Source: Embleya sp040629175
GTDB taxonomy: Bacteria > Actinomycetota > Actinomycetes > Streptomycetales > Streptomycetaceae
Length of the DNA stretch: 64,000 nucleotides
Assembly: GCF_040629175.1 (NCBI RefSeq)
Contig: NZ_JBEXUX010000001.1
Location: forward strand, 558,001-622,000
Direction: 5' to 3'
The position numbers and the translations under genes are program-made. The number at the start of each line of letters is the position of its first letter. Within the stretch, counting starts at the first letter, position 1. This document shows, piece after piece, positions 30,786 through 37,486 of this stretch. The notes below the pieces were generated by a model. It saw only the letters and a list, made by a program, of their open reading frames with translations, was not told the DNA's origin and ran no database searches.

Positions 30786-30911
30786 TAGTATGATCCGCCG
30801 GATTAGCCGAAGGGCCGTACGGCTCCCACTTGCGGGGCGCGGCAGCGTACTCTGTCCGATGGCCGGGAATCCCCGGCCCCCGCGTTCCGCCAGAAGGAGT
30901 TGGGCCCGGCC

Positions 30912-31148
30912 GTGGTCACCGGTTTCTCGATCGCCCTGATCGTCTTCAGCCTGCTCATGGTGCTGTTGGTGCTGCTGCACAAGGGCAAGGGCGGCGGCCT
31001 GTCCGACCTGTTCGGCGGCGGCATGTCCTCCTCGCTCGGCGGTTCGTCCGTCGTCGAGAAGAACCTCGACCGCATGACCATCATCGTCGGTGTGTGCTGG
31101 TTCGTGACGATCGTCGTACTCGGTCTGCTGCTCAAGAACACGTACTGA
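30912..31148 (+). CDS. secG: Preprotein translocase subunit SecG
   Basis: A 78-residue two-helix membrane protein of the SecYEG channel. The first helix is FSIALIVFSLLMVLLVLLHKGKGGGLSDLFGGG and is followed by the conserved SSLGGSSVVEKNLDR loop. The second helix is IIVGVCWFVTIVVLGLLL. The frame begins at TTG 30900, but that codon abuts AGAAGGAG, so GTG 30912 is preferred and matches the family length. rbpA follows on the same strand. Confidence 0.95.
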   Translation: MVTGFSIALIVFSLLMVLLVLLHKGKGGGLSDLFGGGMSSSLGGSSVVEKNLDRMTIIVGVCWFVTIVVLGLLLKNTY

Positions 31149-31224
31149 CAGCGCCGGTTCGGCCGCTGTTTCCACCCGCGCGGTGGCCTTTCTGACGGAC
31201 TGTCGGAAAAGGCCCACCGCTCGG

Positions 31225-31253
31225 TTCAACCTTGCGCGGGGCGCACGTACACT
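31225..31253 (+). promoter_or_regulatory. Candidate vegetative promoter of rbpA
   Basis: TTCAAC (31225-31230) and TACACT (31248-31253) are spaced by 17 nt, 56 nt before the GTG start. The -10 fits TANNNT well; the -35 is partial. Confidence 0.45.
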
Positions 31254-31309
31254 GGACGCCAAGCCGCGCAACGGGGGCGCGACCTCAAGGACCAAGGGGA
31301 GTTTTTACC

Positions 31310-31645
31310 GTGGCAAGTGGCAACGCCATCCGTGGGAGTCGGGTCGGCGCCGGCCCGATGGGGGAGGCAGAGCGCGGCGAAGCAGCCCCACGTCTCCGTA
31401 TTTCTTTCTGGTGCGCGAACAAGCACGAGACGCAGCCGAGCTTCGCGACCGACGCTCAGGTCCCCGAGACGTGGGACTGCCCCCGCTGCGGCCTGCCCGC
31501 CGGGCAGGACCAGCACAACCCGCCGGACGCCCCGCGTACCGAGCCCTACAAGACGCACCTCGCCTACGTGCGCGAGCGTCGCAGTGATGCCGACGGCGAG
31601 GCGATCCTCGCCGAGGCGCTGGCGAAGCTGCGCGGCGAGCTCTGA
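31310..31645 (+). CDS. rbpA: RNA polymerase-binding protein RbpA
   Basis: A 111-residue actinobacteria-specific transcription factor that binds RNA polymerase with the principal sigma factor and stabilises open promoter complexes. The N-terminus ASGNAIRGSRVGAGPMGEAERGE is diagnostic. The zinc-binding core has C35, H39, C57 and C60 (FWCANKH, WDCPRCG). The C-terminal basic linker and sigma-interacting helix read KTHLAYVRERRSDADGEAILAEAL. GTG 31310 has AGGGGAG about 9 nt upstream. It is followed by a strong two-tier terminator. Confidence 0.97.
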   Translation: MASGNAIRGSRVGAGPMGEAERGEAAPRLRISFWCANKHETQPSFATDAQVPETWDCPRCGLPAGQDQHNPPDAPRTEPYKTHLAYVRERRSDADGEAILAEALAKLRGEL

Positions 31646-31692
31646 GTTCGTGAGCTTCGACCCACCTGTGCGGCCGTAGGGCCGCGGTGGGC

Positions 31693-31751
31693 AGAGCCGC
31701 CGGGAGTCGCGACACACCTTCGGGTGTGTGGTGACGCCCGGCGGCTCTTTT
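31693..31751 (+). terminator. Intrinsic terminator after rbpA
   Basis: The outer 12-bp stem AGAGCCGCCGGG (31693-31704) / CCCGGCGGCTCT (31737-31748) encloses a second 7-bp stem ACACACC-TTCG-GGTGTGT. It is followed by TTTT (31748-31751). Very strong. Confidence 0.85.
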
Positions 31752-31785
31752 CGTCGTCCTGCCGTGGGTTCGGGTATCCGCGTCG

Positions 31786-33159
31786 TCAGTCGCGGGCCGG
31801 CAGCGCCTCCTGCGGTTCGGGGCGGTGCACCCGGCGGCGGTCGGCCTGGTGCGGGAGCGGGCGTTGGCCGCGTTCGATCCAGGCGGGCAGTTCCTCGCCG
31901 GTGGCCGCCATCCAGCGGTTGCGGACCGCGTCGGGATCGGCGCGATGCGCCCGAACCAGGGTGTCCCCGGCCAGGTCGGAGACCCGGTCCAGGTTCAGCG
32001 CGGTGCCCACGCCCAGCGCCGCGGCGAGCGGCGGGACCGCGTCGGCGGGTCGGCCCGCCGCCACCAGGACGATGCCGTACAGCGCGTAGGTGACCGGGAC
32101 TTCGGGACGGCGGGCCAGTACGGGGTCGGCCCGCACCCGTCTCGCCCGCAGCCGGACCGCCTCCTCCAGCGCGTCCACCGCCTCGTCGTGCGCGCCGCCG
32201 GCGCTGTGCAGCAGACCCAGGCTCTGCAGCGACGCGGCGAGTTCGTCCTCGCGGCGGCCGGCGGGCGCGTGCTCCGCGCTCGCGTAGCCGCGTCGCACCT
32301 CGACCGCCTCGCCGGCCAGCGCGATCGCCTCGGGGCCTCGGCCGAGCCGGGCGAGCAGGGTCGCGTGCCGCAGCAGCACGGCGGCCTGACGGGCCTGCGG
32401 CGGGCCGATCCCGAGCAGGCGTTCGGCCTCGGTGAAGGCCGCGAGCGCGGCGTCCGCGGCGCCGGTGGCGGCCAGTCGGCCGGCGAGTTCGTCCAGGGAC
32501 AGGGCGAGTTCGGCGCGATGCCGCTCGGGGTTCTGCGCGGCGAGCGTGCGAAACAGTTGCACCGATTCGCGCAGCGCGCCCAGCGCGGCCGACTCGTCGC
32601 CGTGGTCGCCGAGCCGGGCGCCGAGTTCGCGCAGCGCCAGGGCGAGCAGCGGGCGGTGCGCGCGGTGGTCGAGCGCGGCCAGTCTGCGGGCGTGCTCGCA
32701 GGCGCTCGCGGCCACCTTGACCGCGTCCTCGGCCCGGCCGTCGGCCGCCAGCACGGCCGCGAACGCGCGCAGCCCGCCGACCAGTGCGGGGCCGTGTCGG
32801 CGGTGGTCCTTGCCGGCCAGCACACCCAGCATCCGCACCGCGGCGCGGGCGGGCGCCGCCGCGTCCGCGTGCCGACCGGCCCGGGTCAGTTGTTGGGCCT
32901 TCTCGGTGAGCATCCGCGCCCGGGTCGCCTCGGCGTCGTCGGACTCGGCCGGCACGGCGGCGTTGCCACCCGGCGGATTCGATTCCGGTTCGGCCGGATC
33001 GCGCCCGTCCCGGCGGACGAATTCGACCAAGGGCGGCGCGGCGGGCGGGGGTTCGGGCATGGCTCGGCCCGGACACGGCGACTCCTGCTCGCGCCGGTGC
33101 CGGTATTCCTCCAGGTGACGCTCATGGCGCCGCAGCCATCCGAACCGCACGGGTCCCAC
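31786..33159 (-). CDS. Tetratricopeptide-repeat protein of unknown function
   Basis: A 457-residue Ala/Arg-rich helical protein. After a charged N-terminus (RRHERHLEEYRHRREQ) and a Pro/Glu linker, helix pairs with the TPR pattern recur from about residue 85 to 400 (for example LTRAGRHADAAAPARAAVRML, ELGARLGDHGDESAALGALRESV, LAATGAADAALAAFTEAERLLG, LGLLHSAGGAHDEAVDALEEAVRL). There is no signal peptide or catalytic domain, so it is probably a cytoplasmic scaffold or protein-binding module. The GTG start is poorly supported by a ribosome binding site. It is divergent from a lipoprotein gene; the 266-nt interval between them shows only a weak -10 (TAATGT near 33367). Confidence 0.75.
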   Translation of the reverse strand: MGPVRFGWLRRHERHLEEYRHRREQESPCPGRAMPEPPPAAPPLVEFVRRDGRDPAEPESNPPGGNAAVPAESDDAEATRARMLTEKAQQLTRAGRHADAAAPARAAVRMLGVLAGKDHRRHGPALVGGLRAFAAVLAADGRAEDAVKVAASACEHARRLAALDHRAHRPLLALALRELGARLGDHGDESAALGALRESVQLFRTLAAQNPERHRAELALSLDELAGRLAATGAADAALAAFTEAERLLGIGPPQARQAAVLLRHATLLARLGRGPEAIALAGEAVEVRRGYASAEHAPAGRREDELAASLQSLGLLHSAGGAHDEAVDALEEAVRLRARRVRADPVLARRPEVPVTYALYGIVLVAAGRPADAVPPLAAALGVGTALNLDRVSDLAGDTLVRAHRADPDAVRNRWMAATGEELPAWIERGQRPLPHQADRRRVHRPEPQEALPARD

Positions 33160-33425
33160 CTCGCCTCTGGTCCCGAAGACCTCCGCGTGACGCTATCGCG
33201 AGCGGGCCGCCGACGGGGCCGAACGGGTACGGATCCGGCCACCGTCGGCTCGCCCGTTCGGTGACGGGATGTCGACCGAGCGCTATTTTGCCCCGCCCGA
33301 TATACACCTTGAACTCCTCTTGACCTTACGCGTGTCGGTTGCCCGGTGAGCGACTTCCAAGATCGCTAATGTGTGCGGGTTCCATCGAAGTGCGGGCGCC
33401 TCGCGCCCGGCGTACAGGGGGTTCG

Positions 33426-34037
33426 ATGTATTCGACGACTCGCAGGATGTCGGGTGGGATCACCGCCGTGACGGTCGCCGTGCTCGCGCTGGTCGCGTGC
33501 GACACGGACGACAAGGACAAGAAGGACACACCGAAGGCGGCCGACACACCGGCCGCCACGGCACCGGTGGTGGCACCCGCGCCGAGCGGTGCTCCCACCG
33601 CCTCCGGCCCGGCGCGTACCCAGGCGCCGAAGTCGGCCAAGCCGTCGGCCGGCGGCCAGAGCGCCGAACCCGGTGACGACTGCGGGCCGCCGCCCGCGGC
33701 CAAGGCCGGGCACAGGATCGTGTATCCGATCAAGGCGCCGGCCAAGGACTCGCTGTACTACAAGAACACCAAGTTCGTCTGCGACCCCAACGACGGCCAC
33801 TACGAGGCGGTCGGCGCCGAGCAGACGCCGCTGGTGTTCGCGCCCAAGGCCACCGGCACACTGGTCGGCCCGCCGGCGAAGAAGGCGGAGTACCTCGGCC
33901 AGGTGTGGGACCACATCGACAAGTGCCTGTCCGGGCAGGGCGACGGCGCGAACTCGTGCTCGTCCTTCGGCGCGTACGACGTCACCCTGAACGCGGCCGG
34001 CCAGATCACCGACATCAGGGAGATCTTCCACTCCTGA
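33426..34037 (+). CDS. Predicted lipoprotein of unknown function
   Basis: A 203-residue exported protein. The N-terminus is MYSTTRRMSGG, a hydrophobic stretch and the lipobox LVAC. A Lys/Asp-rich then Thr/Ala/Pro-rich linker (about residues 26-85) leads to a compact domain with several Cys (DDCGPPP, FVCDPNDGHYEAV, CLSGQGDGANSCSS), which may form disulfides outside the membrane. The frame is open from 33339; ATG 33426 follows GGGGG and gives a proper signal sequence. I do not recognise the domain. It is separated from the downstream merR by 60 nt containing that gene's operator. Confidence 0.7.
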   Translation: MYSTTRRMSGGITAVTVAVLALVACDTDDKDKKDTPKAADTPAATAPVVAPAPSGAPTASGPARTQAPKSAKPSAGGQSAEPGDDCGPPPAAKAGHRIVYPIKAPAKDSLYYKNTKFVCDPNDGHYEAVGAEQTPLVFAPKATGTLVGPPAKKAEYLGQVWDHIDKCLSGQGDGANSCSSFGAYDVTLNAAGQITDIREIFHS

Positions 34038-34060
34038 TCCGGGGCAACCGCCGCCTCGGC

Positions 34061-34087
34061 TGGACCCTCCCACCGAGGGAGGGTCCA
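34061..34087 (+). promoter_or_regulatory. MerR-type operator/promoter
   Basis: A perfect 11-bp inverted repeat, TGGACCCTCCC (34061-34071) and GGGAGGGTCCA (34077-34087), spaced by 5 nt. It lies 10 nt before the merR ATG. ACCCTCC/GGAGGGT arms are typical of streptomycete MerR regulators, which bind between an over-spaced -35 and -10. The downstream arm is so close to the ATG at 34098 that the mRNA is probably leaderless. Confidence 0.75.
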
Positions 34088-34097
34088 GCATGACGGC

Positions 34098-34907
34098 ATG
34101 CAGGAAGACGAACTGCTCACCATCGGCCGCTTCGCCCGGCTGTGTCGGTTGAGCGTCAAGCAACTACGGCACTACGACGACGTCGGGCTGTTGCGGCCCG
34201 AACGGGTGGATCGCGCCACCGGCTACCGCTATTACGCGACCGGCCAGGCCCGGGACGCGCTGACCGTCGCGCTGCTGCGCGAGATCGACGTGCCGTTGGC
34301 GGTGATCGCCGAGACCCTGGCCGCCCGGGGCACCGACCGCGCACTGGTGCTGCGGGCCGAGCGGGACCGGTTGGCCGAACGCATCGCGCGCGACCGCGAA
34401 CGGCTGCACCTGCTGGACCGGTTGGCGGCGGACCGCGCGGGCGACCACGAGGTGACCACGACCCACGAGCCCGCACTGCGCCTGACCGCGGTCCGGGCCG
34501 GTTGCGGGCCCGCCGACCTGGGCGCGGCCACGGCGGCCTGCGTCACCCGGCTGCTCGGCGCACTCGCGGGCACGCCCTGGACGCCGCCGATCCGCGGCCT
34601 GTTCCCGCTCGACCTGGTCGAGGGCATGCGGATCGTGGTGGGCGTGCCGACCGGGACCGAGGACGACCCGCCGGGCACCGAGTCGTCCGTGCTGCCCGAG
34701 GGCCCCGCCCTGACCACCGTGCATATCGGCCCCTACGCCCAACTGCCTTTGGCCTACCACGCGTTGCTCGGCCGGATGCACGCCGAGGGGCTGCGTGCGA
34801 CCGGCCCCGCGCGGGAGGAATACCTGGTGACGCCGCACGAGGCCGACCCGGAGGACCTGACCACTCGGGTGTCGATCCCGATCGAGACCGAGAGGGCCGC
34901 CGCGTGA
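34098..34907 (+). CDS. MerR family regulator with GyrI-like effector domain
   Basis: A 269-residue protein. The N-terminal winged HTH reads LLTIGRFARLCRLSVKQLRHYDDVGLLRPERVDRATGYRYY, a BmrR/TipA-type MerR head. It is followed by the long dimerisation helix (RAERDRLAERIARDRERLHLLDRLA). Residues about 125-265 form a GyrI/AraC-effector-like domain that should bind a small cationic drug. It lacks metal-binding Cys, so it is a drug-type rather than metal-type sensor. A perfect operator overlaps its promoter, which implies autoregulation. The 3' end overlaps the next gene (GTGA), and that gene is another GyrI-like protein. Confidence 0.88.
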   Translation: MQEDELLTIGRFARLCRLSVKQLRHYDDVGLLRPERVDRATGYRYYATGQARDALTVALLREIDVPLAVIAETLAARGTDRALVLRAERDRLAERIARDRERLHLLDRLAADRAGDHEVTTTHEPALRLTAVRAGCGPADLGAATAACVTRLLGALAGTPWTPPIRGLFPLDLVEGMRIVVGVPTGTEDDPPGTESSVLPEGPALTTVHIGPYAQLPLAYHALLGRMHAEGLRATGPAREEYLVTPHEADPEDLTTRVSIPIETERAAA

Positions 34908-35557
34908 GCATGCCCAGGATCGACTTCAAGAAGACCCACGCGTCGCTGTACACCGCCTCGGCGACGCCGACCCTGCTGCGGGTGCCGGAACTGCCGTTCC
35001 TGGCCGTCGACGGGTGCGGCGATCCGGCCGGCGCGGACTACGCGGCGGCGGTCGAGGCGCTGTACGGCCTCGCGTACACGATCCGGTTCGCGCTCAAGGG
35101 CGCGGGCATCGTGGAGTATTCGGTACCGCCGTTGCAGGGCCGGTGGTGGACGGACGACCGCGGCGGGTTCGACCACGCCGTCGACCGGGCGCACTGGCAC
35201 TGGACGATGTTGCTGATGCAGCCCGCACAGGCCGACGAAGCACTCGTGTGCGAGGCCCGCGTCCGGACGGCGAAGAAGAAACCGGCCGCGCCCGTCGACC
35301 GGGTGCAACTGCGCCGGATCGCCGAGGGGGAGTGCGCCCAGGTGCTGCACACCGGCCCGTACGACACGGAACACACCACCTTGGACCGGCTGTACACGTT
35401 CGTCGCCGCCGAGGGCCGCGAGCCGGCCGGTCTGCACCACGAGATCTACCTGGGCAACCCGGCCCGCACCGCGCCGGAGAAACTGCGCACGATCCTGCGC
35501 CACCCGGTGCGCCCGACAGCCGGCCCGAGCCGGCCGACCGGGATCTTGATCGGGTAG
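34904..35557 (+). CDS. GyrI-like small-molecule-binding domain protein
   Basis: A 217-residue stand-alone GyrI-like protein (PFLAVDGCGDPAG, YAAAVEALYGLAYTIRFALK, PPLQGRWWTDD, LHTGPYDTEHTTLDRLYTFVAAEG, HHEIYLGNPARTAPEKLRTILRHPV). This matches the family of two-fold SHS2 proteins that bind or hydrolyse drugs such as cyclopropanoids. It starts at GTG 34904 overlapping the merR stop by 4 nt; ATG 34910 is an alternative. Coupling to a MerR-GyrI regulator suggests a drug-binding resistance or sensing pair controlled by the operator at 34061. No transporter is present in the unit. Confidence 0.82.
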   Translation: MSMPRIDFKKTHASLYTASATPTLLRVPELPFLAVDGCGDPAGADYAAAVEALYGLAYTIRFALKGAGIVEYSVPPLQGRWWTDDRGGFDHAVDRAHWHWTMLLMQPAQADEALVCEARVRTAKKKPAAPVDRVQLRRIAEGECAQVLHTGPYDTEHTTLDRLYTFVAAEGREPAGLHHEIYLGNPARTAPEKLRTILRHPVRPTAGPSRPTGILIG

Positions 35558-35631
35558 GGCGCCGCGCCGTACGCCGGGCGGCCGCCCAGGACGGGCGCGG
35601 CCCGGCGTACCGCGGCCGCGCCGTTGCCGCG

Positions 35632-35991
35632 TCAGCCCTGCGTGCCGCCCAGTTGCGTGCCCGCCATCCGGGACCACTCGTACTTCGTCGTGCGCACCTT
35701 GGCCGCGAGGTCGTTCGGGAACTCCTCGTGCAGCGTGACGCCCGCCGCGACGATGGCCGCCCGTGCGATGTCCGGGTTGCGTACGACCTGGTCGCCCCAC
35801 GCCCCGTCGGTCCCGACGAGCACGATCCGGGTCGCGTCGCGCCCGACATACTCGACGATCGCGTCGCCCCCGCCGCCGTGCGCGGCGGTGAAGCGCTCGA
35901 TGTGTTTGGCGATCCTGCGCACCTGTCGCTCGACCCGCGCATCCGGGGAACCCGGGTCCGGCGTGGCCGTCGTGGTCTCGGTGTCCGTCAT
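35632..35991 (-). CDS. Conserved actinobacterial hypothetical protein
   Basis: A 119-residue protein. After a Thr/Asp-rich start it reads ARVERQVRRIAKHIERF, then IVEYVGRDATRIVLVGTDGAWGDQVV, and ends KVRTTKYEWSRMAGTQLG. I associate this pattern with short proteins next to ctaB in streptomycetes, function unknown. There is no membrane helix or signal peptide. ATG 35991 is used; an in-frame GTG at 36000 would add three residues. It is convergent with the GyrI-like gene and 125 nt downstream of ctaB on the same strand. Confidence 0.75.
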   Translation of the reverse strand: MTDTETTTATPDPGSPDARVERQVRRIAKHIERFTAAHGGGGDAIVEYVGRDATRIVLVGTDGAWGDQVVRNPDIARAAIVAAGVTLHEEFPNDLAAKVRTTKYEWSRMAGTQLGGTQG

Positions 35992-36115
35992 GGCGCCCAC
36001 ATTACCGAGGGCACGTCACCGGATCCGAGCGAACGCGCGTGGTCCGGATCACGTCGCCCGGAACCGGCGGATCCGGATCGACGCCGGCGGGCCGCAGCCC
36101 GCGCGCCGGCCCGGA

Positions 36116-37060
36116 TCAGAACAGCAGCGGGTCGACGGCCACCGCGATGAACAGGAGCGTCAGGTAGGTGATCGACCAGTGGAACAGCCGCATCTCCTTG
36201 AGCTTGCCGCCGGTGATCTCGGCCTTGGCCCGACGCTGGAGACCGTGCGCCTCCCACAACCACGCGATGCCCAACAGCGCCGCCGCGACCGGGTAGAGCG
36301 GCCCGGTGTCCGCGGCCGGCCACAGCAGCATCGAGACGCCGACCATGACCCAGCTGTAGATCACGATCTGGTTCGCCACGACCTTGTTGCCCGCCACCAC
36401 CGGCAACATCGGCACACCGGCGTTGCTGTAGTCGTCGGAGAACTTCATCGACAGCGGCCAATAATGCGGCGGCGTCCAGAAGAAGATCACCGCGAACAAC
36501 ACCACGGGGGCCCAGTCCAGCGAATTGGTCACCGCGGTCCAGCCGATCAGCACCTGCATGCAGCCGGCGATACCGCCCCACACGATGTTCTGCGGCGTGC
36601 GCCGCTTCAGCAGCATCGTGTAGACGACCACGTAATAGAAGATCGCGAAGACCGAAAGCGCCGCGGACAGCGGATTGACCAGGAACCAGAACCATGTGGT
36701 GGAGACCACGCCCAGCACGCTCGCGAACACGATCGACTCGCGCGGCGACACCATCCCGGTGACCAGCGGCCGGCGTTCGGTGCGGTGCATCAGCCGGTCG
36801 ATGTCCCGGTCGAGATACATGTTGAAGGCGTTCGCGCTGCCGGCCGAGAGGTAGCCGCCGAACACGACCAGGAGCACCAGACCCAGGTCCGGCAGGCCGT
36901 GTGCCGCGAGGAACATCACCGGGATCGTGCTGATCAGCAGCAGCTCGATGATGCGCGGCTTGGTGAGGGCCACGAAGGCGAGAATCCGGGCCATCGGCGG
37001 GCGGGCGCCGGCGGGCGCATTTCCCACCAGCCCGGCCGGTCGGGATTCGACGGCTGTCAC
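36116..37060 (-). CDS. ctaB: Protoheme IX farnesyltransferase (heme O synthase)
   Basis: A 314-residue UbiA-family membrane enzyme with about nine helices that adds farnesyl to heme B to make heme O, for the aa3 oxidase. Both Asp-rich motifs are present: NMYLDRDIDRLMHRTERRPL and the distal DDYSNAGVPMLPVV, with WTPPHYWPLS between. The frame is open to 37144, but the start is most likely GTG 37060 (TAVESRPAGLVGN), preceded by GGGGT; GTG 37066 is an alternative. The next enzyme of the pathway, CtaA, is also in this window. It is divergent from tkt. Confidence 0.95.
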   Translation of the reverse strand: MTAVESRPAGLVGNAPAGARPPMARILAFVALTKPRIIELLLISTIPVMFLAAHGLPDLGLVLLVVFGGYLSAGSANAFNMYLDRDIDRLMHRTERRPLVTGMVSPRESIVFASVLGVVSTTWFWFLVNPLSAALSVFAIFYYVVVYTMLLKRRTPQNIVWGGIAGCMQVLIGWTAVTNSLDWAPVVLFAVIFFWTPPHYWPLSMKFSDDYSNAGVPMLPVVAGNKVVANQIVIYSWVMVGVSMLLWPAADTGPLYPVAAALLGIAWLWEAHGLQRRAKAEITGGKLKEMRLFHWSITYLTLLFIAVAVDPLLF

Positions 37061-37486
37061 GAACACCCCATCAGCAGCGTTTTCGGCCGGGCCCGGGTGC
37101 CACCCGGAAGCCGGTTTGCTCGTCAATATGTAAGCGGTATGCAAGCGGCGTCGGGACGTCGAGGCCCGGACCCACTAGCAGGAAACTGTAGTCCCTCACC
37201 AGGGGCACAAACCCTCCGGGGCATGCCCGCCGCACCGCCGGGTAGCCGAGACGAAGGTGCCGCACCTCCGGGCCCCGTGCCCACCGTGCGTCGCATCAGG
37301 TCCCGCGGGTAACTCCCGTCGTGTCCACAAGGCGAACGTCACCACCCGGGTGGGCGTCCTCCGAGCGAGGGACCGTGTCGCCCCCGGTAGGCTCGGCCAC
37401 GTGCCTGAGGCGCCGGGGCGAAGGCCCCGACCCGGCCGCTTTTTTTCGGCCTATCCCGGAAAACCCCGGAAGGAGCCCTGAACAGG
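37061..37486. other. Intergenic region between ctaB and tkt
   Basis: A 426-nt divergent promoter region. It contains an A/T-richer spot near 37122-37140 (TCGTCAATATGTAAG), which could hold the ctaB promoter on the minus strand. A short hairpin CGGGGC-GAAG-GCCCCG (about 37413-37428) is followed 9 nt later by a run of T (37439-37446). AAGGAG lies before the tkt GTG. No coding region is convincing here. Confidence 0.5.

Noticed and set aside
31205..31228. Possible sigma-R promoter of rbpA (GGAAA ... GTT)
   Set aside because: The spacing between elements is about 14 nt rather than the 18 nt expected, so a vegetative promoter nearby is preferred.
37400..37450. Terminator upstream of tkt (CGGGGC-GAAG-GCCCCG followed by a T-run)
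   Set aside because: The T-run is about 10 nt away from the stem and there is no gene reading into it, so it is more likely chance or part of the tkt leader.
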